Positions 8,549-16,816 of a stretch of DNA of 18,771 nt are shown piece after piece. Source of the stretch: Gyrodactylus bullatarudis. Lineage: Eukaryota; Platyhelminthes; Monogenea; Gyrodactylidea; Gyrodactylidae. The notes beneath the pieces are model-generated. The model made no database searches, was not told where the DNA came from, and saw nothing but the letters and a program-made list of their open reading frames with translations. The first letter of the stretch is position 1. Each line of letters opens with the position of its first letter. The DNA lies in contig SSNU01000066.1 of assembly GCA_012064415.1 (NCBI GenBank), forward strand, positions 25,028 to 43,798, given 5' to 3'. The translations under genes and the position numbers were made by a program.

Positions 8549-11500
8549 CTGGAAGAAATATTATTAAAATACATGATAGGGACCCGTTTTCTCTCCAAAT
8601 ATGCTGAAATCATCCTATACGCCTTGGTTATTTATCAAAATCAGACTTTTTTGGACCAATGGAAGGACGACGACAAACAGTCAATCAATTCAAGTAAATT
8701 TAATTTTTGATTCTCTAATTCAGAGAAATAACAGATTATTACTAAAGAAGTCTAGAGAAGCATCATGATGAATTGACTAATACTTTGGAGAGTAGAGTAA
8801 CTAATCCTTGAACTATTTATGAAATTCGTTTTAAATGGATATTCTGGTGAAGTTCGAAATCATAATGGTCGACTCCTTTGTTTTTACAGTGTCGTACCCC
8901 TCTCTTATTTTCACAAGGGGGTCAATCATTATGATTTCTAAATTATGCGAATTGCCTGATCATAACTTCTCTCCTTTTTAGTCATAGATTAAAGAAATTA
9001 GAATGTAAAATGACTTTTCTCAGACAATAAACCTACTAGCTAAGTATGGTCACAGGTTATCACTATATCCATATGAATCTAACTTGATGGAGATTGTTAA
9101 AAATGAGAAGATGATGCCAAGCGTTTCACAAATAACGCCTTTATTTCGGGCATATTCATCAGTGTGATGCATGCCATATAAGTACAAAATTGATACCCAA
9201 ATTGGTTGTGATGTTATTTTTCTGTTGCACAGTGTTTTTTAAAGTTTATGATGGAAAATTAATATATCTATTGAACTTGATTTTTAATTTTTCTTACTTC
9301 TTTCCATCTCTCCATTCCTTCATCAGTAAAGTTTACATAAACTTTATAGGTGCAAAAGTACGGATTAAAGGATGAACAATCTGTTATATCACTTGTACAA
9401 CTCAAACTATTGATCCAATCTCTGAAAAAGATTTAAGCCTCTTTAAATTTAAATATTGGCTCAGCTGGATCGGCGAACTAATACTTTCTATTCCGAATAA
9501 TTTAGTTTATGATCGTTAATTTATTTTTCTAATAACAAGTTGTAAATGATAAAGCATGTGATTAATCAACAAAAGATTTTATTAAATCTTCTAAAAACAA
9601 ACAAAATTAACAGATAATGAGAAAGGCTCCTTAATGTATGTAAATCTTGCAAAGAATGGCTCGAAAGAAAGTGATATTCATCTATTTATGCTATTTTGAC
9701 TTTTTAAACACAGTATAATCTTTAAGATCAAAAACTTTCCTTTCCTTTCCTTCTCTTTCTCTACAATTTTAAAAGTTTTTCTGATTGACAATAATAGTTT
9801 TGATAAACTACGTGTGAATACCCCAGTGGTATTACCCCACCCTTCTCAAATCAAGGAAAGTTTCACGAAAGTAATTTTTATCCAAAAATTCGTAAAGTTT
9901 ACAGATCTTTAAAAACGAAACTATAGAAAGCATTAATATCGTATACTATACTGAAATGATCAAAGTTTCACACTCTATTCAAATTATGTTTTATTATAAT
10001 ATAAAATTTTGAGAAAATTGTATTAAGTTGTTACAAAAGTAACAAGCAAAATTTTGATGAAAAATATGCAATGTTATGATCAAATTATAAAAATAAAAAA
10101 TTTACAAAATATATACATATCATACACCAAAATATTCACCGTTCTTTACTATACATTTCTGCCATCTTTCAGGAAGTCCATTAATGTCCCGTTGTATCAT
10201 GAATTTTATAAAATAATTTTGAATGCACACTTTTGCTTAAATACTCACTTATCTTGTAAATGTCGCAATAAACCTCCTCTTTCTTGAATGTCCATTAACA
10301 TGGTGATTAGGTAGATACCTGAACTTCTAAAAAATTTTATATAATTTGATCAAAAACAAAATATTTGGACTCACAAAATATTTTGTGGTGGAAAGATCCA
10401 TAGCATCTGAAGCGAGTTATTTTTCTTAGTCGAATAATATTCAATCAAGGAATAAAATCTATCATTGTCAATAAAATCAGGATATTTTTCACATTTAAAT
10501 TCTTTCGTTTCTTTATTCTTTATCTTTGAGAAAGATTTTCGAACCATTCTTTCCATTTCATCAAGTGAATCTAAAAATGTAGAAAGTTCTAACAAACATT
10601 TAAAGAGAAAAGATTATTCATAGGTAAGAACATTATAATGAACATTAGGAAGATATTTCACTGAGCTCAAATAAATTTTGAAAAATATGTTGATCTCCAA
10701 CAAGAATATTTGAGTTGTATTCTTAACTCATGACATTTTTCCCAATTTAGTGATAAATTTTCGGGTCTCTTCATACTCCTCACCGGTTAATTCTCAAATA
10801 CTTACTATAATAACATTTTGGAAACCTTATATTGGCACATTTCTGTATTTATCCGAAATATAATATGTATCGGTGAAATATAAGCTTTATCACTATCTAT
10901 GTTACCGTAAGTCTAGGAAATCAGAGAGCCTTGGTAATTAACTCTCGTTCTGTATCTAGTGAATTTTTCATAAACCTCAAATGGGGCTGCATACATCCCC
11001 ATAATAAAAGATCTTAATTTTTCTAAGAATAAATAGTTTGATAGCTCAATGGAAGTAAAAAAATTGTCGCATATAATAGTTCTACCTTTGTTGAGAAAAG
11101 GCTCTGCGAGTTGTTTCACGGCTCATAATCCTTGATTAGTCTCTGTATTAGTCTCCTTTCCTATGTAAATTTCTGCATTGATTAGATACGAATTGTAGGA
11201 ATCACAGGCTGCCCAGATTTTTATACCATACTTTCCAGGTTTTGATGGTATGTACACTTTGTAAGGATAGCGACCTCGAAAATTAACCAGTTGTTCATCG
11301 ATGATAATCTGATCTGAAGGTTCATACAAACGTTGAGAGTTTTGAATGAATTTGTTGAACAACATTCTCTATTTTCTCTGATTATCTTATTGTCGAATCT
11401 TAGAAATCTCATGATGATAGTATACCTAGAATAAGACATGAACTTGTTCAAATCAAGGTTGGCGTACTCATTTGACCAGAGTTCTTCTAAACTCATATTT

Positions 11501-14500
11501 TTCTGCTTCATAACTCCAAATAGCAGGCAAATTCCAATCCAAGTCGATATTTACTCCGTTGTTATGGGTCTAAGAAGGCTTTTCTTTAATTCTATGAACA
11601 TATTGGTGTATTTCCGTATATCCTCAAGCATAGTCTGATCGATAAGCTGGAGAAAAAAGTCTGTTTTAGTGCCAAGGTTTTTTACAGAAGACTTGGGGCC
11701 AGGTTTGGCTTTGAAAATATTTCTGATTGCGGTTTTTGGATTCTGAGGTTTTACTTTCGAGAAGAAGTGAGTTCCACATTTAGAAGTTATTGTTTGGCCA
11801 TCTGAAACGTCTTCTGGATCTTCTTCACTTGAGAAATCTGAGATTACATTATCATCTTCATTATCGTAAATGTCCGAGTCGCTATAGATCTCAGCAACTA
11901 GTTTTCTTGCTAGAGCTTCAAAATTTTCGTCCGAATCCATGATAAGAGTTTAGTATAATGAAGTTTTTCTACAGATAAACGTAGAAGAAGGCTTGATTCC
12001 ATGTTTGGTAGTTCATATAACAAATTCGCTGGGGGTGCATAAACCCCCATTTACCAAATGTGATAGTATTTCTTCGGATATCAACCTCATGATAAACAAT
12101 AAACATATTGGTTTATTTCTTCTTCGGTTAAAAACATGAATAATCATAGTAGGATTAGAAAAAAGGCTGGATCGTTATCACAATGCTAAAACTTAAAAAA
12201 AATATTTTGAAAGTTGCTGGGGGTGCATACACCCCCATATCCAGAGCGAGGGTTAACAATACCTTTTACAGACGAAAATGATACTTTTCTTTACACAAAT
12301 TGACACCAATTTAAAATTCATTATAGGAATATATAATTATGTACAAAAAGCCTAATCTAATTGAGTGGAGTTTCATATACAATGTGTATATGCAGATGTA
12401 CATTTAATACATTTTTCGCATGCTATAATTAAGAAAAAATACAATTCAAAAAGAGACTTTTGAAATTCATTATGAGACTCTTAATTCCTTTAAATCTTGT
12501 TTATATATCATCACAATGTCTTGTACAATTTGCAATTGGAGGAAACTTGATTTTGGCATTATTTGCTGCTAAATCCAAGATTCTCATATTCAACTCAGAC
12601 TTGGGGATGTCTCTTCCAGTTCTTGAATATTCAAGAATTTTTTTTTCTCGTCACAACAATCTTTCAATTTGGAATGGAATTTTTCAGTGGGTTATTATTT
12701 TTCACAATATCAACTCTTTCTTCAGTATTTCCTTCCCCCTCTTGAAAAATAGTTTTCTCGATTACTGTTGACCCAGCAATGCTGTTGATTTTGACAAATT
12801 TGATAATTTGGCTAATTCAAGCCAATTACAATCCTCACGATAGAGCACTAGGACTCTTTTTCTAATGCATTCATCATGTTTAGGCATTACTCGATAGATA
12901 ATGAATATGAAATCAAAGAGACGTTAAAAAATTAATTTAACGAGTAATCCTACCCCTAAATTTATAACCAATACAAATCATTTTACATTTGACCTTAAAA
13001 CTTTAACATAACCCTTGAAAACCACCCCTTTTTATATATCCCATGTTGATTTTTAACTGGTGTCAATTTGATTTTAGAAAAGTATCATTTTCGTCTGTAA
13101 AAGGTATAGTGTATGTGGTAACCAGTGTGACTTTAGTGAGTCTAACTAATAAGTCCTCATTACCCAAACACACTGAGAAGGTCAGTGAACTCAACAGCTC
13201 AACTAATTGATTAAAATTTATGAGACTTGATTCTTTTTACATTTACAGGTCAGTGTTTTCCGATTTCTAATACAAATAAATTTGAATATTCTTTATCCGT
13301 TTTCAAGGAAAAATTCCAGCAACAATTACAGAAATGGAAAAATGTGAAACAAACGAGAAGTCGATAGTAGTCGATAATCAAATTATAAGCCAAGCTGTAA
13401 TTAGTGACAAAAGAAGGTCGCCCAGCAACGAGAGGAAAACGAAAAAGACTGAGTAGTCAGTTACAAATCATTCCTTTCATCAAAAGACAGAAACAATTAT
13501 CAGATTGAGCACAGTAATGATTTCCACTTTGTTAATTCCAATTCCCCCCTTACCTGATGAAGTTCAAGGATCAAAATCAACCAATGGAAGGCCTCAAAAT
13601 ATTGCATTGTAATAATATTTAAATGTTAACCAGGGTAGAGTCTGAAGAAACACGGTGAAATATAACGTTTATCACTAAAATATACGCTCTTTTTCTCGAA
13701 CCTTTCTTATAAGTTTAGAAACCACCAATGATATTCTTGATGAAGTTCGACAATATTATCGTTTAGCATTGATCTCTGAACACTTATTTTTTTCTCTAGT
13801 AGCTCTAGTTGAACCCCAAATTACACTTTTTTGACACTCGAGTCATAATTTTTTTCAGAAATCACATCTAATTGATTAGTTGCTACCAGTCTTTTCAGGA
13901 TACCAACTTTGTAAAGACCATTTTGTTCATAACTCTTGGTTATTACACGAATCTATCTGTTTCATCAACCCCCTAACCACCCGTGTTATTATCCATGCAT
14001 ACGAATGTATATAAATCATTTACGTTTGGATTGAACTGTTAACTTCATTTTAGATGCTGAATAATAATTCTCGAAATGTCTTCTCAATAGATCATACGAT
14101 TCGAATCCCTGTTGCTTCGGCATTTCACAAAGGCTCTTAATATTTCCAAAGTTGAAATTGTTAAACGGAGTCTCTTTCTTAAATAAGGAATGATTCAAGA
14201 TGTGTATACGAACAGAATCCTTGGATTTTGCCAAATTATACTCTATTGAATAAATAACTTGAATAAGAAACATACCATTTTCGACAGCAGTTATTTCATT
14301 TTCAACTGCACTTTTAAGGATGAGAGGTTCTAGAAAAAAGTTTGCAAATATATCTAAACTTTTCTCTAAATGTTCCGGATTGACAGTATAGTGGTACGTA
14401 GTTGAGAGAAATCTTGTGAAAGCTCCGGATTCTCCTCCTCTTGTGGATAGATAATTACTGAAATAATTATCTTTAGGATATTTTTTACTACTACGAGATA

Positions 14501-14920
14501 ACACTATAAAAATAAACATTAAAAATGTAGTAAAGATTACTATGTTCTAAGAAATGTGAAAGTCCCTGACAATTTTTAGGATCAAAATATGCACCACAGC
14601 CAACATTTAGAACAACAGCACTTGAAGTTAACTAAACAATTAAATTCATAACTACTCACACATTCAGAATCACTATCAATTTCTCCCTTATTTTTTCGGT
14701 AACAAAAACATTTGAGACATCGTTGCTAGAAAAAAAAAGTTATTCAAACATTTAGTTGACTAACCATTGCATTTTCTCTTTTCTTTGTTATACTATTACC
14801 ATCAATAGAAACTAAAAGACATTCAAGGGAATTTGATAGTGTAATAAGTCTGGAGTATTATTTAAAAATTACTTACCTGTATTGTTTAGTATCTAGAAGA
14901 GATTTTTCAAGTTCTATCAT
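8174..14920 (-). CDS. M16 metallopeptidase, insulysin/nardilysin-like, half-length, ten exons
   Basis: Minus-strand exons: 14877-14920, 14765-14849, 14660-14725, 14541-14631, 14276-14503, 14024-14242, 10375-10570, 10249-10326, 9298-9421, 8174-8548. All junctions are GT..AG and all phases agree. They sum to 502 codons including the stop. Family landmarks run in order: KQYRLITLSNSLECLLVS (N-terminal strand); a short acidic-basic insert (exon 3) like nardilysin's; HFLEH at residues 91-95 (zinc-binding HxxEH); KKYPKDN; GAFTRF; LDIFANFFLEPL; NEITAVENE with the third zinc ligand Glu at residue 172, 77 after His95 as in insulysin; NNFNFGN; YYSASKMKLTVQSK; WIFPPQ; and in exon 10 YLDKLKE to IIIWLRGRKIS. 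Full enzymes are about 1000 residues. This one stops after domain 2, so it may be inactive alone, act with a partner, or be truncated. Such enzymes cleave small peptides in a closed chamber. Confidence 0.88.
8856..8938. repeat. Imperfect inverted repeat, 25-bp arms
   Basis: GAAATCATAATGGTCGACTC (8856-8875) and the following TTTG are mirrored by CAAGGGGGTC then AATCATTATGATTTC (8914-8938). The loop is about 33 bases. The loop side includes an inverse copy of a GTGAAAATAAGAGAGGGGT motif resembling direct repeats near 15930 and 16005. It may be the remnant of a small element. Confidence 0.55.
9090..9190. repeat. Fragment of dispersed repeat family (copy 2)
   Basis: It aligns with 17237-17310. 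Shared blocks are TTTCACAAATAA, GCCTTTATTTCGGGCATA and TCATCAGTGTGAT, with scattered substitutions. It lies within an intron of the M16 gene. In the plus-strand reading both copies give PLFRAYSSV followed by TGA. Confidence 0.75.
9298..9421 (-). CDS. M16 gene, exon 9
   Basis: The acceptor TTTTTCAG precedes AGATTGG. The codon split with exon 8 restores Lys, then DWINSLSC, YFCTYKVYVNFTDEGMER and WKE. This matches the insulysin sequence around GWVNTL and the LTEEG motif opening domain 2's second half. The donor is GTAAGA and the exon ends in phase 0. It lies between an 827-nt intron with a mariner relic and a 749-nt intron with repeat fragments. Confidence 0.82.
10120..10230 (-). pseudogene. mariner transposase C-terminal relic
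   Basis: On the minus strand the frame reads IQNYFIKFMIQRDI, then NGLPERWQKCIVKNGEYF to a stop at 10120-10122. The LPERWQKCI..NGEYF end is the recognisable C-terminus of mariner transposases. Only about 30 codons remain and an in-frame stop lies just upstream. It sits in the 827-nt intron of the M16 gene. A palindromic TTGTTACTTTTGTAACAA follows at 10029-10046 and could be part of an old terminus, which is not established. Confidence 0.75.
10249..10570 (-). CDS. M16 gene, exons 7 and 8
   Basis: Exon 7 (10375-10570) begins after TTTTTAG and continues VQSK across the 3.45-kb intron as HSLDEMERMVRKSFSKI, matching the family's segment after the active-site domain. It ends WIFPPQNI with a GTGAGT donor. 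A 48-nt intron (10327-10374) leads to exon 8 (10249-10326), reading SSGIYLITMLMDIQERGG and LLRHLQD. This is the counterpart of the insulysin segment around HEGxGSLLxxLK, with the usual His-Glu pair changed to Asp-Ile. Exon 8 ends at a GTGAGT donor. Phases are 1 in, 2 between and 2 out. Confidence 0.85.
10850..10937. repeat. Degenerate fragment of the dispersed repeat (copy 3)
   Basis: GGTGAAATATAAGCTTTATCACTA (10874 onward) resembles GGTGAAATATAACGTTTATCAC at 13655 and GGCGAAATATAACG at 17097. In the plus-strand frame all three give KY-x-x-YH. It ends next to the TTAA where the piggyBac element inserted. Confidence 0.5.
11020..11940 (-). pseudogene. piggyBac transposase, truncated, two stops and one frameshift
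   Basis: The start ATG at 11938-11940 opens an acidic N-terminus (DSDIYDNEDD, SSEEDPED). KLLRPITTE-type sequence ends at a TAA (11551-11553). The same frame continues with ICLLFGVMKQKN, LEELWSNEYANLD and RYTIIMRFLRFDN. A frameshift near 11360-11380 leads to PSDQIIIDEQLVNFRGRYP (first catalytic Asp), PSKPGKYGIKIW and the GKETNT region. A TGA at about 11120 follows, then AEPFLNKGRTIICDNFFTSI (second catalytic Asp). The third Asp and the C-terminal cysteine-rich domain are absent because of the internal deletion. Family membership is certain from the DEQL..FRGR and CDNFFTS blocks. No active enzyme can be made. Confidence 0.88.
12028..12050. repeat. piggyBac subterminal palindromic motif
   Basis: GCTGGGGGTGCATAAACCCC and the following CCAT recur at 12216-12238 with one change, and as a shorter variant at 10983-11002 near the other end. 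Repeated subterminal motifs are the usual transposase-binding sites of DNA transposons. Binding here is inferred. Confidence 0.6.
12262..13104. mobile_element. Inverted-repeat element with TA duplication (non-autonomous)
   Basis: Left end CCTTTTACAGACGAAAATGA (from 12262) and the inverse at 13051-13104 match with few differences over about 55 bases. TA flanks both sides (12260-12261, 13105-13106). The interior (about 730 bp) has no recognisable transposase. A 103-codon plus-strand frame at 12460-12771 shows no family signature. The TA duplication suggests a Tc1/mariner/pogo-type mobiliser, but the superfamily is uncertain. It lies directly beside the piggyBac insertion inside intron 6 of the M16 gene. 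Confidence 0.6.
13114..13559. other. M16 intron 6, unassigned plus-strand short frames
   Basis: The plus strand has a 40-codon frame starting MEKCETNEK near 13335 and an overlapping basic frame with EGRPATRGKRKR (AT-hook-like GRP core) near 13410-13440. An acceptor-like TTTTTACATTTACAG lies at about 13236-13250. Neither frame matches a family I recognise. They precede copy 4 of the dispersed repeat and might be remains of a related gene copy. Confidence 0.25.
13560..13795. repeat. Dispersed repeat family (copy 4)
   Basis: It aligns over about 190 bases with 17015-17205. Shared blocks are ACCAATGGAAG, ATTGCATTG, GGGTAGAGT, GAAATATAACGTTTATCACT, ATACGCT, GTTTAG and ATTCTTGA.GAAGTTCG. In one plus-strand frame the differences inside ILDEVRQY are all synonymous, which hints that the family codes for protein on the plus strand. 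Confidence 0.75.
14024..14920 (-). CDS. M16 gene, exons 1-6 (catalytic domain) with five tiny introns
   Basis: Introns are 14850-14876 (27 nt, GTAAGT..CAG), 14726-14764 (39), 14632-14659 (28, GTGAGT), 14504-14540 (37) and 14243-14275 (33, GTATGT). Each joins in phase and restores the family alignment. Intron 4 falls inside the codon after HFLEH, giving the expected Met. Intron 5 is a multiple of three without a stop, so it hides inside the reading frame. Removing it turns AVENG into AVENEYNLA, restoring the zinc-ligand Glu. The start ATG at 14918-14920 has an in-frame TGA nine bases upstream. A missing upstream exon with an acceptor just before the ATG is possible but not needed. Confidence 0.88.
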
Positions 14921-15184
14921 ACTGTTTCAGCTGTATCAATATGATTCAAAAACTGAAAGATACGCATTTAAGGTTGGCATTATTTAACTTGTGTTAGATA
15001 AATAATCAATACCCAAACGTATTTAACCCTTAAACTCCCATTGGGTTATTAGTAATAAGTTATTACTAATTAGTAATTACACATTCAATCTTTTATTATG
15101 ATTCGAAAACTTAAAACTTAATTTTGATATTAATTCCACTGATTAATTTCCACTGATAGAATTTATTTAATTCCCTTAGTTCAA
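14921..15184. other. 5' flank of the M16 gene, with a perfect palindrome
   Basis: This is the presumptive promoter region of the minus-strand M16 gene, and the boundary with the plus-strand Tigger relic. ATTAGTAATAAGTTATTACTAAT-type symmetry (15048-15070, 11-bp arms around one G) is a perfect palindrome. A TTAACCC/GGGTTA pair flanks 15023-15047. No clear TATA box was fixed. Confidence 0.35.
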
Positions 15185-15812
15185 TTTTTAAAAATCTCTT
15201 GTTTTTGCTCCAACGAATTTTTCAACTATAAATCTACGAAAAGGCTGGATGAATAGGAATCTTTTCACTGAGAGTTTAGTCCAATGGGACATTGAATTAA
15301 GAAGAAACAAGAGAAAAATGCTCCAAGTCATGTATTGGAAGAGGGGACACGTTTACGAAACATTAAAGTAGGTTCTAAAACTAATCATAATTCAGCTTGA
15401 ATACTTGCCAGCTAATTGTACCTCGGTTTGTCAACCTCTTGACGCTGGTGTTATCAGATCATTCAAGTGCAAGTATCGAGAGCTTATGAGATCAAAAATA
15501 GCGCTTGATAAATTACCTATTGCTGACATCAAGAAAAACATTAACCTTAAGGCGTGTCTTTTGATGGTGAAACAAGCCTGGGAAGAAGTCGATAGACAGA
15601 CAATTATTAATTGTTTCCATCACGTTAAGTTCATCGATAAACATGTGGATCCTATCAATATGAACAAAGAGATTAAAGATAATATTGAATTCTTGGTTAA
15701 TTATCTAAGATCCAAAGGTAAAGATGGAACCCTCGACGAATTCAAGAGAACAAAACTTTATAAGCTTTATAATTCAAGAATTATCAATGATGTTTTTGAT
15801 TTTAATGAATAA
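15185..15812 (+). pseudogene. Tigger/pogo-type DDE transposase fragment
   Basis: The fragment starts near 15190 with KSLVFAPTNFS and INLRKGWMNRNLFTESL, the counterpart of the KAWMT..LF motif. WDIELRR follows. A small deletion and frame change removes the ILLxxD block with its catalytic Asp, leaving NAPSHVLEEGT and RLRNIK. A 28-nt GTAGGT..TTCAG segment then separates RNIK from LEYLPANCTSVCQPLDAGV and IRSFKCKYREL in correct phase, reading on to a stop at 15810-15812. NxxSxxQPLDxGVIRSFK and the third-acidic-residue region are diagnostic of Tigger/jerky-like pogo transposases. The N-terminal DNA-binding half and the first Asp are absent. Confidence 0.87.
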
Positions 15813-16436
15813 ACATGACTTAACTAAATTATGAAAACCCAGTTTGTTGTTTTATCTCACTTGAATAAAGGGCTCTCACTCAATCCAGAACATAGCGTTA
15901 GTGATAAAATATTATATTCCTAATGTTTGGTGAATAAAGAGGGGTCTGTTATTGTATACCACAGTCTACAATTAATACTATAGGGTTAATCCAGAGCATG
16001 ATTTTTGTGAAAAAAGAGGGGTCTGGTATCCCTATAATGAAGAAGAAAATTTTCAATTCATGACGTAATGTGTAAAGAAAGAAAGTGAGGGGGGTCAGTG
16101 AATGAAATCGTATTTAGGATTTTATTTTTAAACTCTGTCATGGAAAATTCGCTAGAAAACTTTAAAACAGATTTATTCAAAGGTTTTTCGTACTAGTTAA
16201 TTAAAATTTTGCCAAGATATACAAAACTTCATGCTCTTTCGAATGGTATAAATATTGAGACGAGTATAGTTCGAATAAGAAAGTTATTGTATTTCAGCTA
16301 TTAAGCTACCTGGAATAATATTTTTGGTTTTAATCGAAAGAGGAAAAAAATCTCTTTTTAATGGTGTATAGTTATATGTGGGGTTTTATAAATTTAGTTA
16401 CATAATCGCCCTAAGAGTAGAGAGTAAAAAAGCTAA
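15813..16436. repeat. Degenerate repeats, no gene recognised
   Basis: GTGAATAAAGAGGGGTCTG (15928-15946) and GTGAAAAAAGAGGGGTCTG (about 16006-16024) are close direct repeats about 78 bp apart. A relative lies inverted near 8890-8917. From about 16050 the sequence aligns loosely with 17510 onward; shared marks include TCGAATGGT near 16229 and 17707. Downstream of both copies stands a CCAAT/TATA cassette. This suggests an old duplication of roughly 500 bp spanning 16050-16590 and 17510-18045. Confidence 0.5.
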
Positions 16437-16445
16437 ATTTAACTT

Positions 16446-16560
16446 CAATTTCATTGGTCGAGACAATACTCGAATTCCATTGGTCAACGAAAACGAGCAG
16501 AGAGGTATATAACTAGAAATCATTTCGGGGTAGAGTTATCTCGAACCATTATCTATCCAA
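16446..16560 (+). promoter_or_regulatory. CCAAT/TATA promoter-like cassette 1
   Basis: Two ATTGGTC boxes (16453 and 16479) are followed by ACGAGCAGAGAGG and TATATAA (16506-16512). The conserved TAGAGTTATCTCGA and CCATTATCTAT lie about 20-40 bases downstream, where a transcription start would be. The same order recurs at 17925-18025. The first downstream ATG is at 16573. Promoter function is inferred from spacing and repetition. Confidence 0.45.
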
Positions 16561-16816
16561 TTGACTGTATTATGAATAATTTAGACTTCTGTAAAACTAA
16601 CCCTATAATGAATTCATCTGTTTATGACATTTAATATAAAGATTTTTCTTAAATCTAGTATTTTCAATAAATTCTTCACTGAGAAAGACAGATATAGCCA
16701 TAAAAGGGCATGAATTAAAGCAGAAACTATACAGCGTGAAAAAACATGATGTGTAATTGATGTGCTTGGGTAACTCATTCCTTTCCCTACCAAATACATG
16801 TAAGAGAGGATAAAAG

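Larger units (their letters stand above)
8549..9297. other. M16 intron 9: repeat fragments and a hairpin
   Basis: It contains an imperfect inverted repeat (8856-8880 with 8914-8938, arms GAAATCATAATG...) and a fragment (9090-9190) of the dispersed repeat also seen at 17225-17310. The plus strand has a 64-codon open frame (about 8515-8709) preceded by an acceptor-like TTATCCAG. It overlaps exon 10 by some 25-34 bases and its reality is doubtful. Confidence 0.5.
10942..12252 (-). mobile_element. piggyBac element with internal deletion, TTAA duplication
   Basis: TTAA at 10938-10941 and 12253-12256 flank inverted ends CTCTCGTTCTGTAT (10942) and ATCCAGAGCGAGGG (to 12252), allowing three mismatches. 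Each end is followed inward by the motif GGGGGTGCATACACCCCC or a variant (12216-12238, 12028-12050, 10983-11002). The transposase runs on the minus strand but jumps to the right-hand terminus soon after the second catalytic Asp. The C-terminal third of the enzyme has been deleted from between intact ends. At 1311 bp the element is about half the usual size. It sits in intron 6 of the M16 gene in the same orientation. Confidence 0.85.

Noticed and set aside
9190..9375. 61-codon plus-strand frame
   Set aside because: It is antisense to M16 exon 9, whose DWINSL and NFTDEG motifs and splice sites are clear.
10054..10287. 77-codon plus-strand frame
   Set aside because: It is antisense to the mariner relic and M16 exon 8.
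12460..12771. 103-codon hydrophobic plus-strand frame
   Set aside because: It sits inside the TA-flanked inverted-repeat element, has no transposase or membrane-protein family signature and no splice context; kept only as interior of that element.
14243..14275. Loss of the M16 zinc-ligand Glu (AVENG) as evidence of a dead enzyme
   Set aside because: The 33 bases have GT..AG ends and their removal restores AVENE followed by family-like sequence, so the apparent loss comes from an unspliced intron.
14504..14519. Start codon of the M16 frame at 14519 (MFIFIV)
   Set aside because: That Met lies inside the 37-nt intron 4; the HFLEH exon upstream joins in phase and gives the correct family sequence.
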